Assembly (NCBI RefSeq): GCF_026616195.1
Contig: NZ_JANHDH010000001.1
Span: 1,984,001-2,048,000 of the forward strand
Reading direction: 5' to 3'
Source of the DNA: Haloarchaeobius amylolyticus
GTDB lineage: Archaea > Halobacteriota > Halobacteria > Halobacteriales > Natrialbaceae
DNA: 64,000 nt
Positions 26,223-34,190 of this stretch are shown one piece after another. The translations under genes were made by a program, and so were the position numbers. The notes beneath the pieces were generated by a model. That model made no database searches. It was not told where the DNA came from and saw nothing but the letters and a program-made list of their open reading frames with translations. The stretch's first letter is position 1. Every line of letters begins with the position of its first letter.

Positions 26223-26807
26223 ATGGAGAAGTTCCAGAACACGGGACAGCCCGACCGCGACTGGTGGGGAGCGCTCTGGCCCGACCCGGCCGGGACGCTC
26301 CGGGACCTCGGCCTCGAACCCGGCGACACCGTCGCCGACGTGGCCTCCGGAAACGGCTACTTCACCCTCCCGGCGGCCCGCATCACGGGCGAACCGGTGT
26401 ACGCTGTCGACATCGATTCGGAGCTACTGGCCGACCTCGCGTCCCGGGCCGACGCCGCCGGCCTCGACACCATCGCGACCATCGAGGGCGACGCGAGGGC
26501 CCTCCCCGCCCTCCTCCCGGAACCGGTCGACGTGGTCCTGTTCGCGAACACCCTCCACGGCGTCCCCGAGCCCGCCGCCTTCCTCGAAGGTGCCCGTGAG
26601 GTGTTGCGCGACGGCGGCCGGCTGGTCGTCGTGAACTGGCACGACCTGCCCCGCGAGGAGACGACGGTGCTGGACGAGGTCCGGGGGCCGCCGACCGACC
26701 TGCGGCTGTGCGAGGGCGACTGCCGCGACATCGTCCGCGCGGCCGGCTTCGAGGACGTGCAGGTCGTCGACCTGCCGCCGTACCACTACGGCCTCGTCTG
26801 CCGGTGA
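26223..26807 (+). CDS. Class I SAM-dependent methyltransferase
   Basis: A 194-residue protein has the Rossmann methyltransferase core: motif I VADVASGNGYFTLPAA, the acidic end of strand 2 in YAVDIDSE, a motif II-like IEGDARALP and the post-core LRDGGRLVVVNWHD. The C-terminal part contains CEGDCRDIVRAAGFEDVQV. The ATG at 26223 gives the normal N-terminus (MEKFQNTGQPDRDWW). The substrate cannot be told; relatives are often annotated as UbiE/Met-like methyltransferases. Confidence 0.85.
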   Translation: MEKFQNTGQPDRDWWGALWPDPAGTLRDLGLEPGDTVADVASGNGYFTLPAARITGEPVYAVDIDSELLADLASRADAAGLDTIATIEGDARALPALLPEPVDVVLFANTLHGVPEPAAFLEGAREVLRDGGRLVVVNWHDLPREETTVLDEVRGPPTDLRLCEGDCRDIVRAAGFEDVQVVDLPPYHYGLVCR

Positions 26808-26841
26808 CACCTTCTTTGCCGTCCCCTGCGAACTCCCCGAC

Positions 26842-28143
26842 ATGCCCCGGCTGGACGACCCCGTGACCATCGGCCCCTGCGAGGTACCGAACCGGCTGTA
26901 TCGCGCGCCGCTGCTCGAATGCGCCGGGAACGGCGAGGACGCGGTCGACATCCTCGTCGCAGACCTCGAACCGGCCGCCGCCTCCGGGGTCGGCCTCGTC
27001 TTCCAGGGCGCGACCATCGTCACCGAGTCGGGCGGCTGTGCCGCCCCCGGGATGACCCGCGTCCACGACCCCGAGTTCGTCGCCCGGCTGTCGGCACTCA
27101 CCGACGCCATCCACGCCCACGGCGGCACGATCTTCGTCCAGCTGGAACACGGCGGCCTGCGCAGCATGGAGACCTGGCACGCCGGCTACCGCGAGCAACA
27201 CCCCGACGAGCAGCAGCTGGCGGTGTCCGAGCCACCCTGGCAACTCCGCCTGCTGGACGGACTGGGGTTCCTCGACTTCGACCCGCACGTCATGAGCACG
27301 GGCGACGTGTACGACCTCGTCGAGTCTTTCGCCACCGCAGGCGAACACTGCGTCGAGGCGGGCTACGACGGCATCCACCTCGCCGGCGCGAACATGGGCA
27401 TCATCCAGCAGTTCCTGTCGCCCTTCTACAACCGTCGCGAGGACGAGTTCGGCGACGGCATCCGGTTCATGGAGTTGCTCCACGACGAGTTGCGCGAGCG
27501 CGTCGGGGACACCCCCATCGTCACGAAGGTCCCCTCCGAGGCGCCGGCCCCGCCCGTGGTCCGGCGGAGACTCGGCGACGACGACGCCGTCGCCATCGCG
27601 CGCCAGCTCGCCGACATCGGCTACGACGCGGTCGTCCCGGTCCGGACCTCGGTCGTCTGGGATATGAGCATCGTCCGCGGGGAGTACCCCGCCCGGGCGT
27701 GGCGCGACGAGTCGCTGCAGGAGGGGTACGCCGAGGCCTTCGGCGGGCGCCTGCGGACCCGCGGGGTCCGGTTCATGAACTGGCTCGAATCCTTCCAGTT
27801 CGACTTCGAGCCGGCCTGGAACGCCGACCTCGCCCGGCGGGTCCGGGAGGTGGTCGACGTGCCGGTCCTGCTCGAAGGTGGGGTACGAGAGCGCGGCCAG
27901 ATGGACCGCCTGCTCGGGGACGCCTGCGACATGGCGGGGATGGCCCGGCCCTTCTACGCCGAGCCGCGACTCGCCGCCCGACTGCTCGGCGCCGACGCCA
28001 GCGACGGGACCCGCGTCGTCTGCGAGAACTGCAACAACTGCACCGTCCCGCAGGTCACCGGCGCGGTCGGCCAGTGCCGCACCCCCTCGGTCCTGCGGCG
28101 ACGCGGGAAATTCGAGGAGGCAGGCGCCTACGACACCGATTGA
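26842..28143 (+). CDS. Old-yellow-enzyme-type NADH:flavin oxidoreductase
   Basis: A 433-residue TIM-barrel flavoenzyme is predicted to reduce activated C=C bonds using FMN. Family features include the N-terminal NRLYRAPLLECAGN, IFVQLEHGGLRS, the substrate-binding HLAGANMGIIQQFLSPFYNRREDEFG (the usual H.AHGYLL..FLSP.N.R.D.YGG position) and VLLEGGVRERGQMDRLLGD. The C-terminal CENCNNCTVPQ plus a later cysteine resembles the [4Fe-4S] motif of 2,4-dienoyl-CoA-reductase-like members, but the rest of that enzyme is absent. Substitutions in the active-site block (HLAGAN) suggest a divergent substrate. Confidence 0.85.
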   Translation: MPRLDDPVTIGPCEVPNRLYRAPLLECAGNGEDAVDILVADLEPAAASGVGLVFQGATIVTESGGCAAPGMTRVHDPEFVARLSALTDAIHAHGGTIFVQLEHGGLRSMETWHAGYREQHPDEQQLAVSEPPWQLRLLDGLGFLDFDPHVMSTGDVYDLVESFATAGEHCVEAGYDGIHLAGANMGIIQQFLSPFYNRREDEFGDGIRFMELLHDELRERVGDTPIVTKVPSEAPAPPVVRRRLGDDDAVAIARQLADIGYDAVVPVRTSVVWDMSIVRGEYPARAWRDESLQEGYAEAFGGRLRTRGVRFMNWLESFQFDFEPAWNADLARRVREVVDVPVLLEGGVRERGQMDRLLGDACDMAGMARPFYAEPRLAARLLGADASDGTRVVCENCNNCTVPQVTGAVGQCRTPSVLRRRGKFEEAGAYDTD

Positions 28144-28271
28144 ACTGACCCGAACCGGCGTGAACGGCCGACACTTCAATAGTCGATGACGTTCCAGATT
28201 CATGTGACCACACCGCATGGCGACGATGGGTCGCCCGATGCGGTCCGGGGGTCACCAGGGTGACACAACAC

Positions 28272-28424
28272 ATGCCGCAATGTAACGTCTGCATGGACGA
28301 CATCGACGAGGAAGAGGACACCCACATCGAGGTGGTCAAACCGATGGAGTTCAAGGGGGCGAAACAGGAGATACGACACTACTACTGTACGATATCGTGC
28401 CTGCTGGAACAGGCACGCGACTAG
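28272..28424 (+). CDS. Zinc-finger micro-protein (50 aa)
   Basis: A 50-residue protein begins MPQCNVCMDD and ends YYCTISCLLEQARD, so two cysteine pairs (C-x2-C and C-x3-C) bracket a 30-residue acidic middle. This pattern fits the small zinc-finger proteins that haloarchaea encode in numbers. No TATA box is obvious; an interrupted repeat GTCACC/GGTGAC lies just upstream. The strong cysteine pattern and codon bias support a real gene. Confidence 0.7.
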   Translation: MPQCNVCMDDIDEEEDTHIEVVKPMEFKGAKQEIRHYYCTISCLLEQARD

Positions 28425-28550
28425 CAGCCAGCATCGACACGACGACCACAGCAGGGGCACTTCTCGGGTAGTCGCGGTCCGCCCGCAGTCGCGCCGGCCA
28501 GAAATGGTAAATGGCGTGCCAGCAACGGTTAGTAATATAACATCATTTCG

Positions 28551-28563
28551 GTTACTGTGTAAC
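28551..28563. promoter_or_regulatory. Inverted repeat in an AT-rich upstream region
   Basis: GTTAC-TGT-GTAAC lies in an AT-rich stretch (28500-28620) about 140 bases upstream of the PhoX-like gene. The region is markedly richer in A and T than its surroundings and holds several TATA-like stretches, consistent with a regulated promoter. No phosphate-box consensus is recognised with confidence. Confidence 0.3.
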
Positions 28564-28698
28564 TATATTGGTGTAAATATCGGCCATTGCCAGTAGTTAT
28601 CAATATTATCTCTTGTGGCCGTTCCCGACCGATACAGCGCCGACGTGTTCGCTATTACAAACGTCTTTTGGCCGATGGGTCGCACTGCCAACTGCGTC

Positions 28699-30897
28699 AT
28701 GGAATTTACACGACGGCGGTTGATGGAAACGTCAGTGGCAGCAGCACTGGGCGCGAGCGTGACGGGCGTGGCCAGCGCGGCACCGGACGATCCCGACACT
28801 CCTGGGGCACCGAGCGTCAAGGGCGAGCTGAAGCGGTTCTCGACGACGGCACTGGGCGCCGAGGTCACGGGCCCGTACGTGTTCGCCGACGGGTCGCTGC
28901 TGTACAGCCTGCAGCACCCGAGCCGGGACAACGAGGCACCGTTCGACAGGGCGGGCGTCGGCTACTTCCGCGGCTTCCAGTTCGAGTTCGACGGCAGCAA
29001 CGATGACTTCGACGAACTGTCCATCCCCACGACCGAGGCCGAGAAGGGACAGGTCCGCGGGAGCGATAGCGAGTACGTGATGCTCGCCCGGGAGGAGGAC
29101 AGCATCAACGGCGGCACCGAACGCCTCGGCGTCTCGCAGACGCCCGACGGCGTCGACATCACACAGGAGAACTTCGCGGGCACGCAGTACGGGAACGCGG
29201 GCTACAACCCCGACTGCAACCAGTTCGTCGCCACCGACGAGGAGGGGACCGAGGGCTACCTCTTCACCAACTGGGAGAACAGCCCGGGTAACATCTCCCG
29301 TATCCCCCTCAGTCAGGACGACGACGGCGAGTGGGAGGCCGACCTCGAGAACGCGATGAACCTCGCGAACACCGAGGCGCTCCGTAGCCTCGGCGGCACC
29401 CGCATCAACTGCTACGGCGACCTGAGTCCGTGGGACACGATGGTCTCCTCCGAGGAGAACTATGCCCACCCGCGCGTCTCCCTCACCGCGACGGTCGGCG
29501 ACGTGGTCGAAGCCGGTTCGGGCAAGGGCCTCCTCGGTGCCTGCCAGTTCTGGAACCGCCCGAACCCGAGCGAGATACAGGGCGCGGTCGACGAGTACTA
29601 CGGCGACGACTCGTGGTACGTGCAGGGCTACTGGGCGATGACGGGCGTCGAGTTCCTCGCGTACTACCTCGGCGCCGACCGCGTCGACCAGGACGGCGAC
29701 GAGAACACCATCGAGCCCATCAGCGACGTCTACCCGAACCCGTACCGGTACGGCTACCACGTGGACTTCCGCGAACCGACGGCCGACGAACCCCAGCCCG
29801 TGAAGTACTACGTCATGGGTCGCGCCGCCTGGGAAGCCCCCGACTTCCAGCAGGACAGGAAGACCGTGTACGGCTGCTCGGACGGCGACAGCAAGGGCAT
29901 CTACAAGTTCGTCGCCGACCGCCCCATCCACAGCTACGACGACCCGATGGACATCGCCGGGACGCTGTACGCCCCGAAGGTCACGAACGACGCGGCCGAG
30001 GACGGCAGCAACTCGCCGGCGACCACGAACCTCGAGGTCGAGTGGGTCGCACTCGGGCACGCGACCAACCACGAGGTCGAGTCCTGGATCGCCCAGTACG
30101 ACGACGTGACCCAGGCCGACTACCTCGCTGCCCATACCGACTGGGAGGAGGGCGACGAGGTCACCGAGGAACTCCTCGAGGAGGCCGACAGGGCGGTCGT
30201 CGCGGACGGCAACCAGACCTACATCACGGACGAGGAGATCCTCGCGTGGGCCGAACAGTACGAGGGGGCCGGCCCCGACGAGGTCGACGAGGACCTCCGG
30301 AAGGTCCCCTTCCTCGAGACCCGCGCCGCCGCCAAGGAGATCGGTGCCTCCATCGAGTTCAACAAGGCCGAGGGCGTCGACAGCGTCGAGAACGCCACGC
30401 CCGGCGACTACGTCTACTTCGGCATCTCGGAGTTCAACGACGACCTCTCGAACGAGACCCCCGGGGGCGACGTCCAGATGCAACGCGTCGACGGCGGCCT
30501 CGTCTACCGCGGGACGCTCGAACCCGACTACAACGTCTCCACGCTCGAACCCGTCATCACCGGCCCGGACGGCTCCGACCCCGCCTCGGTCGCCGATGAC
30601 GCGCTCGTCAACGTCGACAACGTCTACGTGATGGACGACGGGCGAGTCCTGTGCTGTGAGGACGCCGACCAGTTCGGCCGTAGCTACAGCAACGACTGCC
30701 TGTACGTCTTCGAGCCCGAGGAGGAGTCGCCCGGAAAATGTCCGGAAAGCCCCGGTAACGGCCCGAAAAACTCTGGCAGTGACGAGAACCCCGGCAACGG
30801 CAAGGGCCCGCAGCAGGACCTCGGCCCGGTCGGTGACCGCTTCCAGACCCTCGGCCGCGGTAACGACCGGCCGCACTACGCCACCGACGACGACTGA
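28699..30897 (+). CDS. PhoX-like (DUF839) secreted phosphatase
   Basis: The protein is 732 residues and probably a Tat-exported beta-propeller phosphatase. The N-terminus MEFTRRRLMETSVAAALGASVTG is a twin-arginine signal, which is why the ATG at 28699 is preferred over a GTG 84 bases earlier. The DUF839 hallmarks LSPWDTMVSSEENYAHPR (about 253-270) and the later KFVADRPI and GDYVYFGISEFND segments are visible. PhoX enzymes release phosphate from esters using calcium and iron. The C-terminus is a low-complexity G/N/P/S tail (about 695-715). The AT-rich upstream DNA suggests regulation, perhaps by phosphate. Confidence 0.85.
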   Translation: MEFTRRRLMETSVAAALGASVTGVASAAPDDPDTPGAPSVKGELKRFSTTALGAEVTGPYVFADGSLLYSLQHPSRDNEAPFDRAGVGYFRGFQFEFDGSNDDFDELSIPTTEAEKGQVRGSDSEYVMLAREEDSINGGTERLGVSQTPDGVDITQENFAGTQYGNAGYNPDCNQFVATDEEGTEGYLFTNWENSPGNISRIPLSQDDDGEWEADLENAMNLANTEALRSLGGTRINCYGDLSPWDTMVSSEENYAHPRVSLTATVGDVVEAGSGKGLLGACQFWNRPNPSEIQGAVDEYYGDDSWYVQGYWAMTGVEFLAYYLGADRVDQDGDENTIEPISDVYPNPYRYGYHVDFREPTADEPQPVKYYVMGRAAWEAPDFQQDRKTVYGCSDGDSKGIYKFVADRPIHSYDDPMDIAGTLYAPKVTNDAAEDGSNSPATTNLEVEWVALGHATNHEVESWIAQYDDVTQADYLAAHTDWEEGDEVTEELLEEADRAVVADGNQTYITDEEILAWAEQYEGAGPDEVDEDLRKVPFLETRAAAKEIGASIEFNKAEGVDSVENATPGDYVYFGISEFNDDLSNETPGGDVQMQRVDGGLVYRGTLEPDYNVSTLEPVITGPDGSDPASVADDALVNVDNVYVMDDGRVLCCEDADQFGRSYSNDCLYVFEPEEESPGKCPESPGNGPKNSGSDENPGNGKGPQQDLGPVGDRFQTLGRGNDRPHYATDDD

Positions 30898-30950
30898 ACC
30901 GACGACAGCGACACCTCGCAGCCACCCACCATCTTTCCAGCACACGTCCC

Positions 30951-31376
30951 ATGTCACGCGCCGACGACACGACCACGACTCCGACCGAATCGACCCACCG
31001 CGAGTACATCCTCGACGTACGCATCGTCGAGTGCGAGTCCCCCGCCGACGACGGCCCTCGCTATCGCTTCGAGGCGCCCCAGCACCGGGGCGTCACCTTC
31101 GAGAACCCGGCCATGGCCGAACTCTACGCCGACGTCTACTTCGACGTGAACGGCTTCGAGGAGGCCGGCACCGGCGACCGCGGCGTCCCGCCGGAGATCA
31201 TCCAGGCCGGCCGTGACACCCTCGCCGCGTACTTCCTCACCCAGCCCTACACCGACCGCCACTGGGTCTCCTCGTTCTACGGGAAGGAGACCGAGGTCAT
31301 CGAGCGCTACGTCGCCCGGGTGCGCCACCGGGCAGAAGAGATACGCGAGGGCGCGAGAGAGCGCGGGATGGAGTAG
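30951..31376 (+). CDS. Conserved acidic protein of unknown function
   Basis: The 141-residue soluble protein starts 53 bases after the PhoX-like gene. It has a disordered T/S/D-rich N-terminus of about 15 residues, strands (YILDVRIVECES, RYRFEAP, GVTFENP) and a helical C-terminus (VIERYVARVRHRAEEIREGARERG). I do not recognise the family. It is convergent with the lactate operon, with a 24-base gap. Confidence 0.7.
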   Translation: MSRADDTTTTPTESTHREYILDVRIVECESPADDGPRYRFEAPQHRGVTFENPAMAELYADVYFDVNGFEEAGTGDRGVPPEIIQAGRDTLAAYFLTQPYTDRHWVSSFYGKETEVIERYVARVRHRAEEIREGARERGME

Positions 31377-31400
31377 CGAAGACGCGACGCGGCGAACGCC

Positions 31401-33611
31401 CTACTGCCCCGGCGCGAGCAGTTCGACCGGGTGCAGGGGTCGCTCGCCGAAGATATCGTCTATCTGGTCGGTGCAGGAGGTCCCCGAGGCGACGACGTGG
31501 TCGCCGTCGGCCTCCCGGAGCTGGCCCGCGAGGTCCTCGCCGAGGTCGACCGAGAGGTCGTAGTACTGCTCCTTGTAGCCGAAGCTCCCGGCCATGCCAC
31601 AGCACTCGACCTCGCTGGTGGTCACGTCGTAGCCACACTCCTCCAGCACGGCGATGGTGTGCTCTTCGAGGCCCATGCTGCGCTGCTGGCAGTGGCTGTG
31701 GTAGGCGACCGACTCCTCGCCGGTGGCGGTCGCGAGGACCGCGGGGTCGGCGCCGTTCGCCAGCATGCCGAAGGCGTACTCCAGCACCTCGTAGCTGTTC
31801 TCGGCCAGCGGTTCGAACGCGGGTTTCGGCAGCAGGTGCTCGTAGTCCTCGCGGAACATCGCGAGGTCGCTCGGTTCGATGACGACCACGTCCCAGCCGT
31901 CGTCGAGGTACGGCGCGAGGGTGGCCGCGACGCGTTCTGCCTTCTCGCCCGCGGTGTCGATCATCCCCTGCGAGAGCGGGGCGCGGCCGGCGCCCGGGAC
32001 GTCGGGGACCGCCACCTCGACGCCGAGGGCCTCGAGCAGGTGGACCGCGGCCTTCCCGCGCTCGACCAGCATGAAGTTCGTGTAGACGTCCGGGTAGAGG
32101 ACGGCCTTGCGGTCGGCGTGGTTCGGGGCCTGCGAGTCGCGGCGCTCGAACCACTCGACGAGCGTCTCGCGCTCGAAGCTCGGGAACTCGCGCCGGCGGT
32201 CCACGCCGGCGGTGCGTTCCAGCAGCGCCTTCGCGGGGGCGGAGTTCGCGACCCAGTTCGACAGCGGCGCGAAGGTGCTGCCGGTCTTCGCCAGCGTCTC
32301 GAAGTTGCCGAACAGGCGCTTCTGGAGTTCCGGGCCGTCGTCGCCCTCGGCGTCCGGGCTCAGGCCGTCGACGAGGAAGTCGAAGTTGCCATCCTCGCCC
32401 TCGCGGTTGATGCGGTCCCGGACGACCGTGTTGATCCACGGGATGTCGATCTCGACCGGGCAGGCGGGTTTACACCGCGAGCAGCCGGTACAGAGGTCGT
32501 TGAACTCGGCAGCCGTGTCGAGGCCCTCGATGCCGGCCTCCCAGCCGGTGGCGATGCCGCCGGAGTAGGTCTCGCCGCCGAAGCCGTGGCCGCCGACGGC
32601 CTGGAAGTTCGCACACGTGTTCGAGCAGGCCGAACACCGGATGCAGTACAGGGTCTCGCGGAGGTGCTCGTCCTGGCGCATGTCCATCCGGCCGTTGTCG
32701 ATGAGGACGAGGTGGAACTCTCGCTCCGAATCGCCCTCGGTGATGGGGGTCTCCGGGTCGTCGAAGTCGACCGGCGGGGAGTCCACCGGCGGCGTGAGCA
32801 GGGAGATGTAGCTCGTGATGTCCTGTCCGGTGCCGGAGCGGCCGATGAGTTCGACGAAGGGCTGGAGGTCCTCGACGCTGGGGATGACCTTCTCGACGCC
32901 GGCGACGGCGACCTGGGTGTCGGGCACCGTCACCGTCTTGCGGGCGTTGCCCTCGCTGGTGACCAGCGCCATCGTCCCCGAGTCGGCCGCCAGGAAGTTC
33001 GCGCCGGTCATGCCCACGTCGGCCGCCTTGATGTCCTCCAGGAGCTTCTCGCGGGCGAACATCGTCAGCTCCTCGGCGGTCTCGAGGTCCTCCTCGGGCT
33101 CGAACACCGCGTTGAACAGGTCGGCGATCTCCGCCCTCGATTTGTGGATGGCGGGTGCGACGATGTGGCTCGGGGCCTCGTCGGCGACCTGCAGCACCCA
33201 CTCGCCGAGGTCGGTCTCGGTGACGCCGACGCCCCGCGATTCGAGGTGTTCGTTGACCTCGATCTCCTCGCTGGTCATCGACTTGCTCTTGACGACGCGC
33301 TCCGCGTCCTGTTCGGCGCACACCTCGGCGATGTACTCGTTGGCGTCCGCCGCGTCGTCGGCGATGTAGACCGTGCCGCCGTTCGCTTCGACCGTCTCGG
33401 TGAGCTGGTCGATGAGCTCGGGGAGGCGCTCGATGGCGTCCTCCTTGATGGCGCGGGCCTCCGACTTGAGCTGCTCGTAGTCGTCGAGCTTCCCCACTGA
33501 ATCGTACCGGCCCTGGTTGAAGCCGCGGGCGTTCTCGCCGACGGCGTCGCCCTCGGTCTGGAGGAGGTGGCGGATGTGGGCCGCCTTCGACTCGCGCGAG
33601 CCCGAACTCAT
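31401..33611 (-). CDS. lutB: Lactate utilisation protein, LutB-LutA fusion (LUD + ferredoxin + CCG domains)
   Basis: This is the iron-sulfur component of the L-lactate oxidation complex. In bacteria LutA and LutB are separate; here one 736-residue protein joins them. An N-terminal LUD domain (to about 320; AADVGMTGANFLAADSGTMALVTSEGN) is followed by two [4Fe-4S] motifs (CIRCSACSNTC and CTGCSRCKPACP) and a C-terminal half with CCG-type motifs (HSHCQQRSMG, VECCGMAGSFGYKEQYY). The ATG at 33611 overlaps the lutC stop (ATGA). A fused form is common in haloarchaea. Genomic context with LctP confirms lactate as the likely substrate. Confidence 0.92.
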   Translation of the reverse strand: MSSGSRESKAAHIRHLLQTEGDAVGENARGFNQGRYDSVGKLDDYEQLKSEARAIKEDAIERLPELIDQLTETVEANGGTVYIADDAADANEYIAEVCAEQDAERVVKSKSMTSEEIEVNEHLESRGVGVTETDLGEWVLQVADEAPSHIVAPAIHKSRAEIADLFNAVFEPEEDLETAEELTMFAREKLLEDIKAADVGMTGANFLAADSGTMALVTSEGNARKTVTVPDTQVAVAGVEKVIPSVEDLQPFVELIGRSGTGQDITSYISLLTPPVDSPPVDFDDPETPITEGDSEREFHLVLIDNGRMDMRQDEHLRETLYCIRCSACSNTCANFQAVGGHGFGGETYSGGIATGWEAGIEGLDTAAEFNDLCTGCSRCKPACPVEIDIPWINTVVRDRINREGEDGNFDFLVDGLSPDAEGDDGPELQKRLFGNFETLAKTGSTFAPLSNWVANSAPAKALLERTAGVDRRREFPSFERETLVEWFERRDSQAPNHADRKAVLYPDVYTNFMLVERGKAAVHLLEALGVEVAVPDVPGAGRAPLSQGMIDTAGEKAERVAATLAPYLDDGWDVVVIEPSDLAMFREDYEHLLPKPAFEPLAENSYEVLEYAFGMLANGADPAVLATATGEESVAYHSHCQQRSMGLEEHTIAVLEECGYDVTTSEVECCGMAGSFGYKEQYYDLSVDLGEDLAGQLREADGDHVVASGTSCTDQIDDIFGERPLHPVELLAPGQ

Positions 33612-34117
33612 CGAATCACCACCACGTGGACCGCCTTCGGGCCGTGTGCCCCCTTCACGAGCGCGCCCATGTCGGCCGTCGCGGAGGGTCCGGTCGCGAG
33701 GATGGCCGAGTCGCGCGTCTCGCGGAACTCGTCGCCGAGCCAGTCGAACGCCGCCGCCATGTCCGGGACGACGTCGTCCTCGCGGAGGACCGCGACGTGG
33801 AGGTCGGGGAAGAGGCTGGCCGGTTCGCGCCCGTCGGGCGTCTGCCTGAGCAGGAGACTGCCGTACTCGGCGACGGCGAGGTCGGCCGCCGTGACACCCG
33901 TCGTCGCGGCATCGAGGGCGGCGGGCGTCGGGTCGGTCTGGACGGTCTCGGGGAGGGACACGTCGTCCCAGAGCAGCGGCGCGCCGACCGCCGGCTCGTC
34001 GACGAGGGCGGCGATGGCGTCGGTCGCCTCCCCGGGCGCGGTCCAGGTCACCTCGACGCCGAAGTCCCCGGCGCGCGTGGCCCACTGTTCGGCCACGTCG
34101 GTGCTGGCACCGCTCAT
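33608..34117 (-). CDS. lutC: Lactate utilisation protein C (LUD domain)
   Basis: The protein is 169 residues with a single LUD domain. The C-terminal signature AILATGPSATADMGALVKGAHGPKAVHVVVI fits LutC/YkgG, a subunit of the lactate-oxidising iron-sulfur complex. The ATG at 34117 overlaps the end of a 15-codon open frame, and the stop overlaps the LutB start (ATGA). It lies between LctP and LutB on one strand. Confidence 0.92.
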   Translation of the reverse strand: MSGASTDVAEQWATRAGDFGVEVTWTAPGEATDAIAALVDEPAVGAPLLWDDVSLPETVQTDPTPAALDAATTGVTAADLAVAEYGSLLLRQTPDGREPASLFPDLHVAVLREDDVVPDMAAAFDWLGDEFRETRDSAILATGPSATADMGALVKGAHGPKAVHVVVIR

Positions 34118-34161
34118 CGGTCATCACCCGTGTGAATCGGGTCGTGCATGTGGTATCTCAT
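34114..34161 (-). CDS. Possible 15-codon leader peptide before lutC
   Basis: An ATG at 34161 opens a frame reading MRYHMHDPIHTGDDR that ends in an ATGA overlap with lutC. The precise coupling suggests it could help ribosomes enter lutC or act as an attenuator-type leader. With only 15 codons it may also be chance, and no homologue is known to me. Confidence 0.3.
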   Translation of the reverse strand: MRYHMHDPIHTGDDR

Positions 34162-34174
34162 GGTTGAAGGTACG

Positions 34175-34180
34175 AAAAAA
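34175..34180 (-). terminator. Oligo-T terminator after lctP
   Basis: TTTTTT on the minus strand begins 11 bases after the lctP stop codon. Archaeal RNA polymerase terminates at such T runs. It lies between lctP and lutC, so part of the transcripts may stop here and give more permease than Lut proteins. Confidence 0.45.
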
Positions 34181-34190
34181 CGGCCCTCGG

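Noticed and set aside
28699-30897. Phosphate-box regulation of the PhoX-like gene
   Set aside because: The AT-rich upstream DNA and the GTTAC/GTAAC repeat are suggestive, but no established phosphate-responsive motif could be recognised, so only the repeat is reported.
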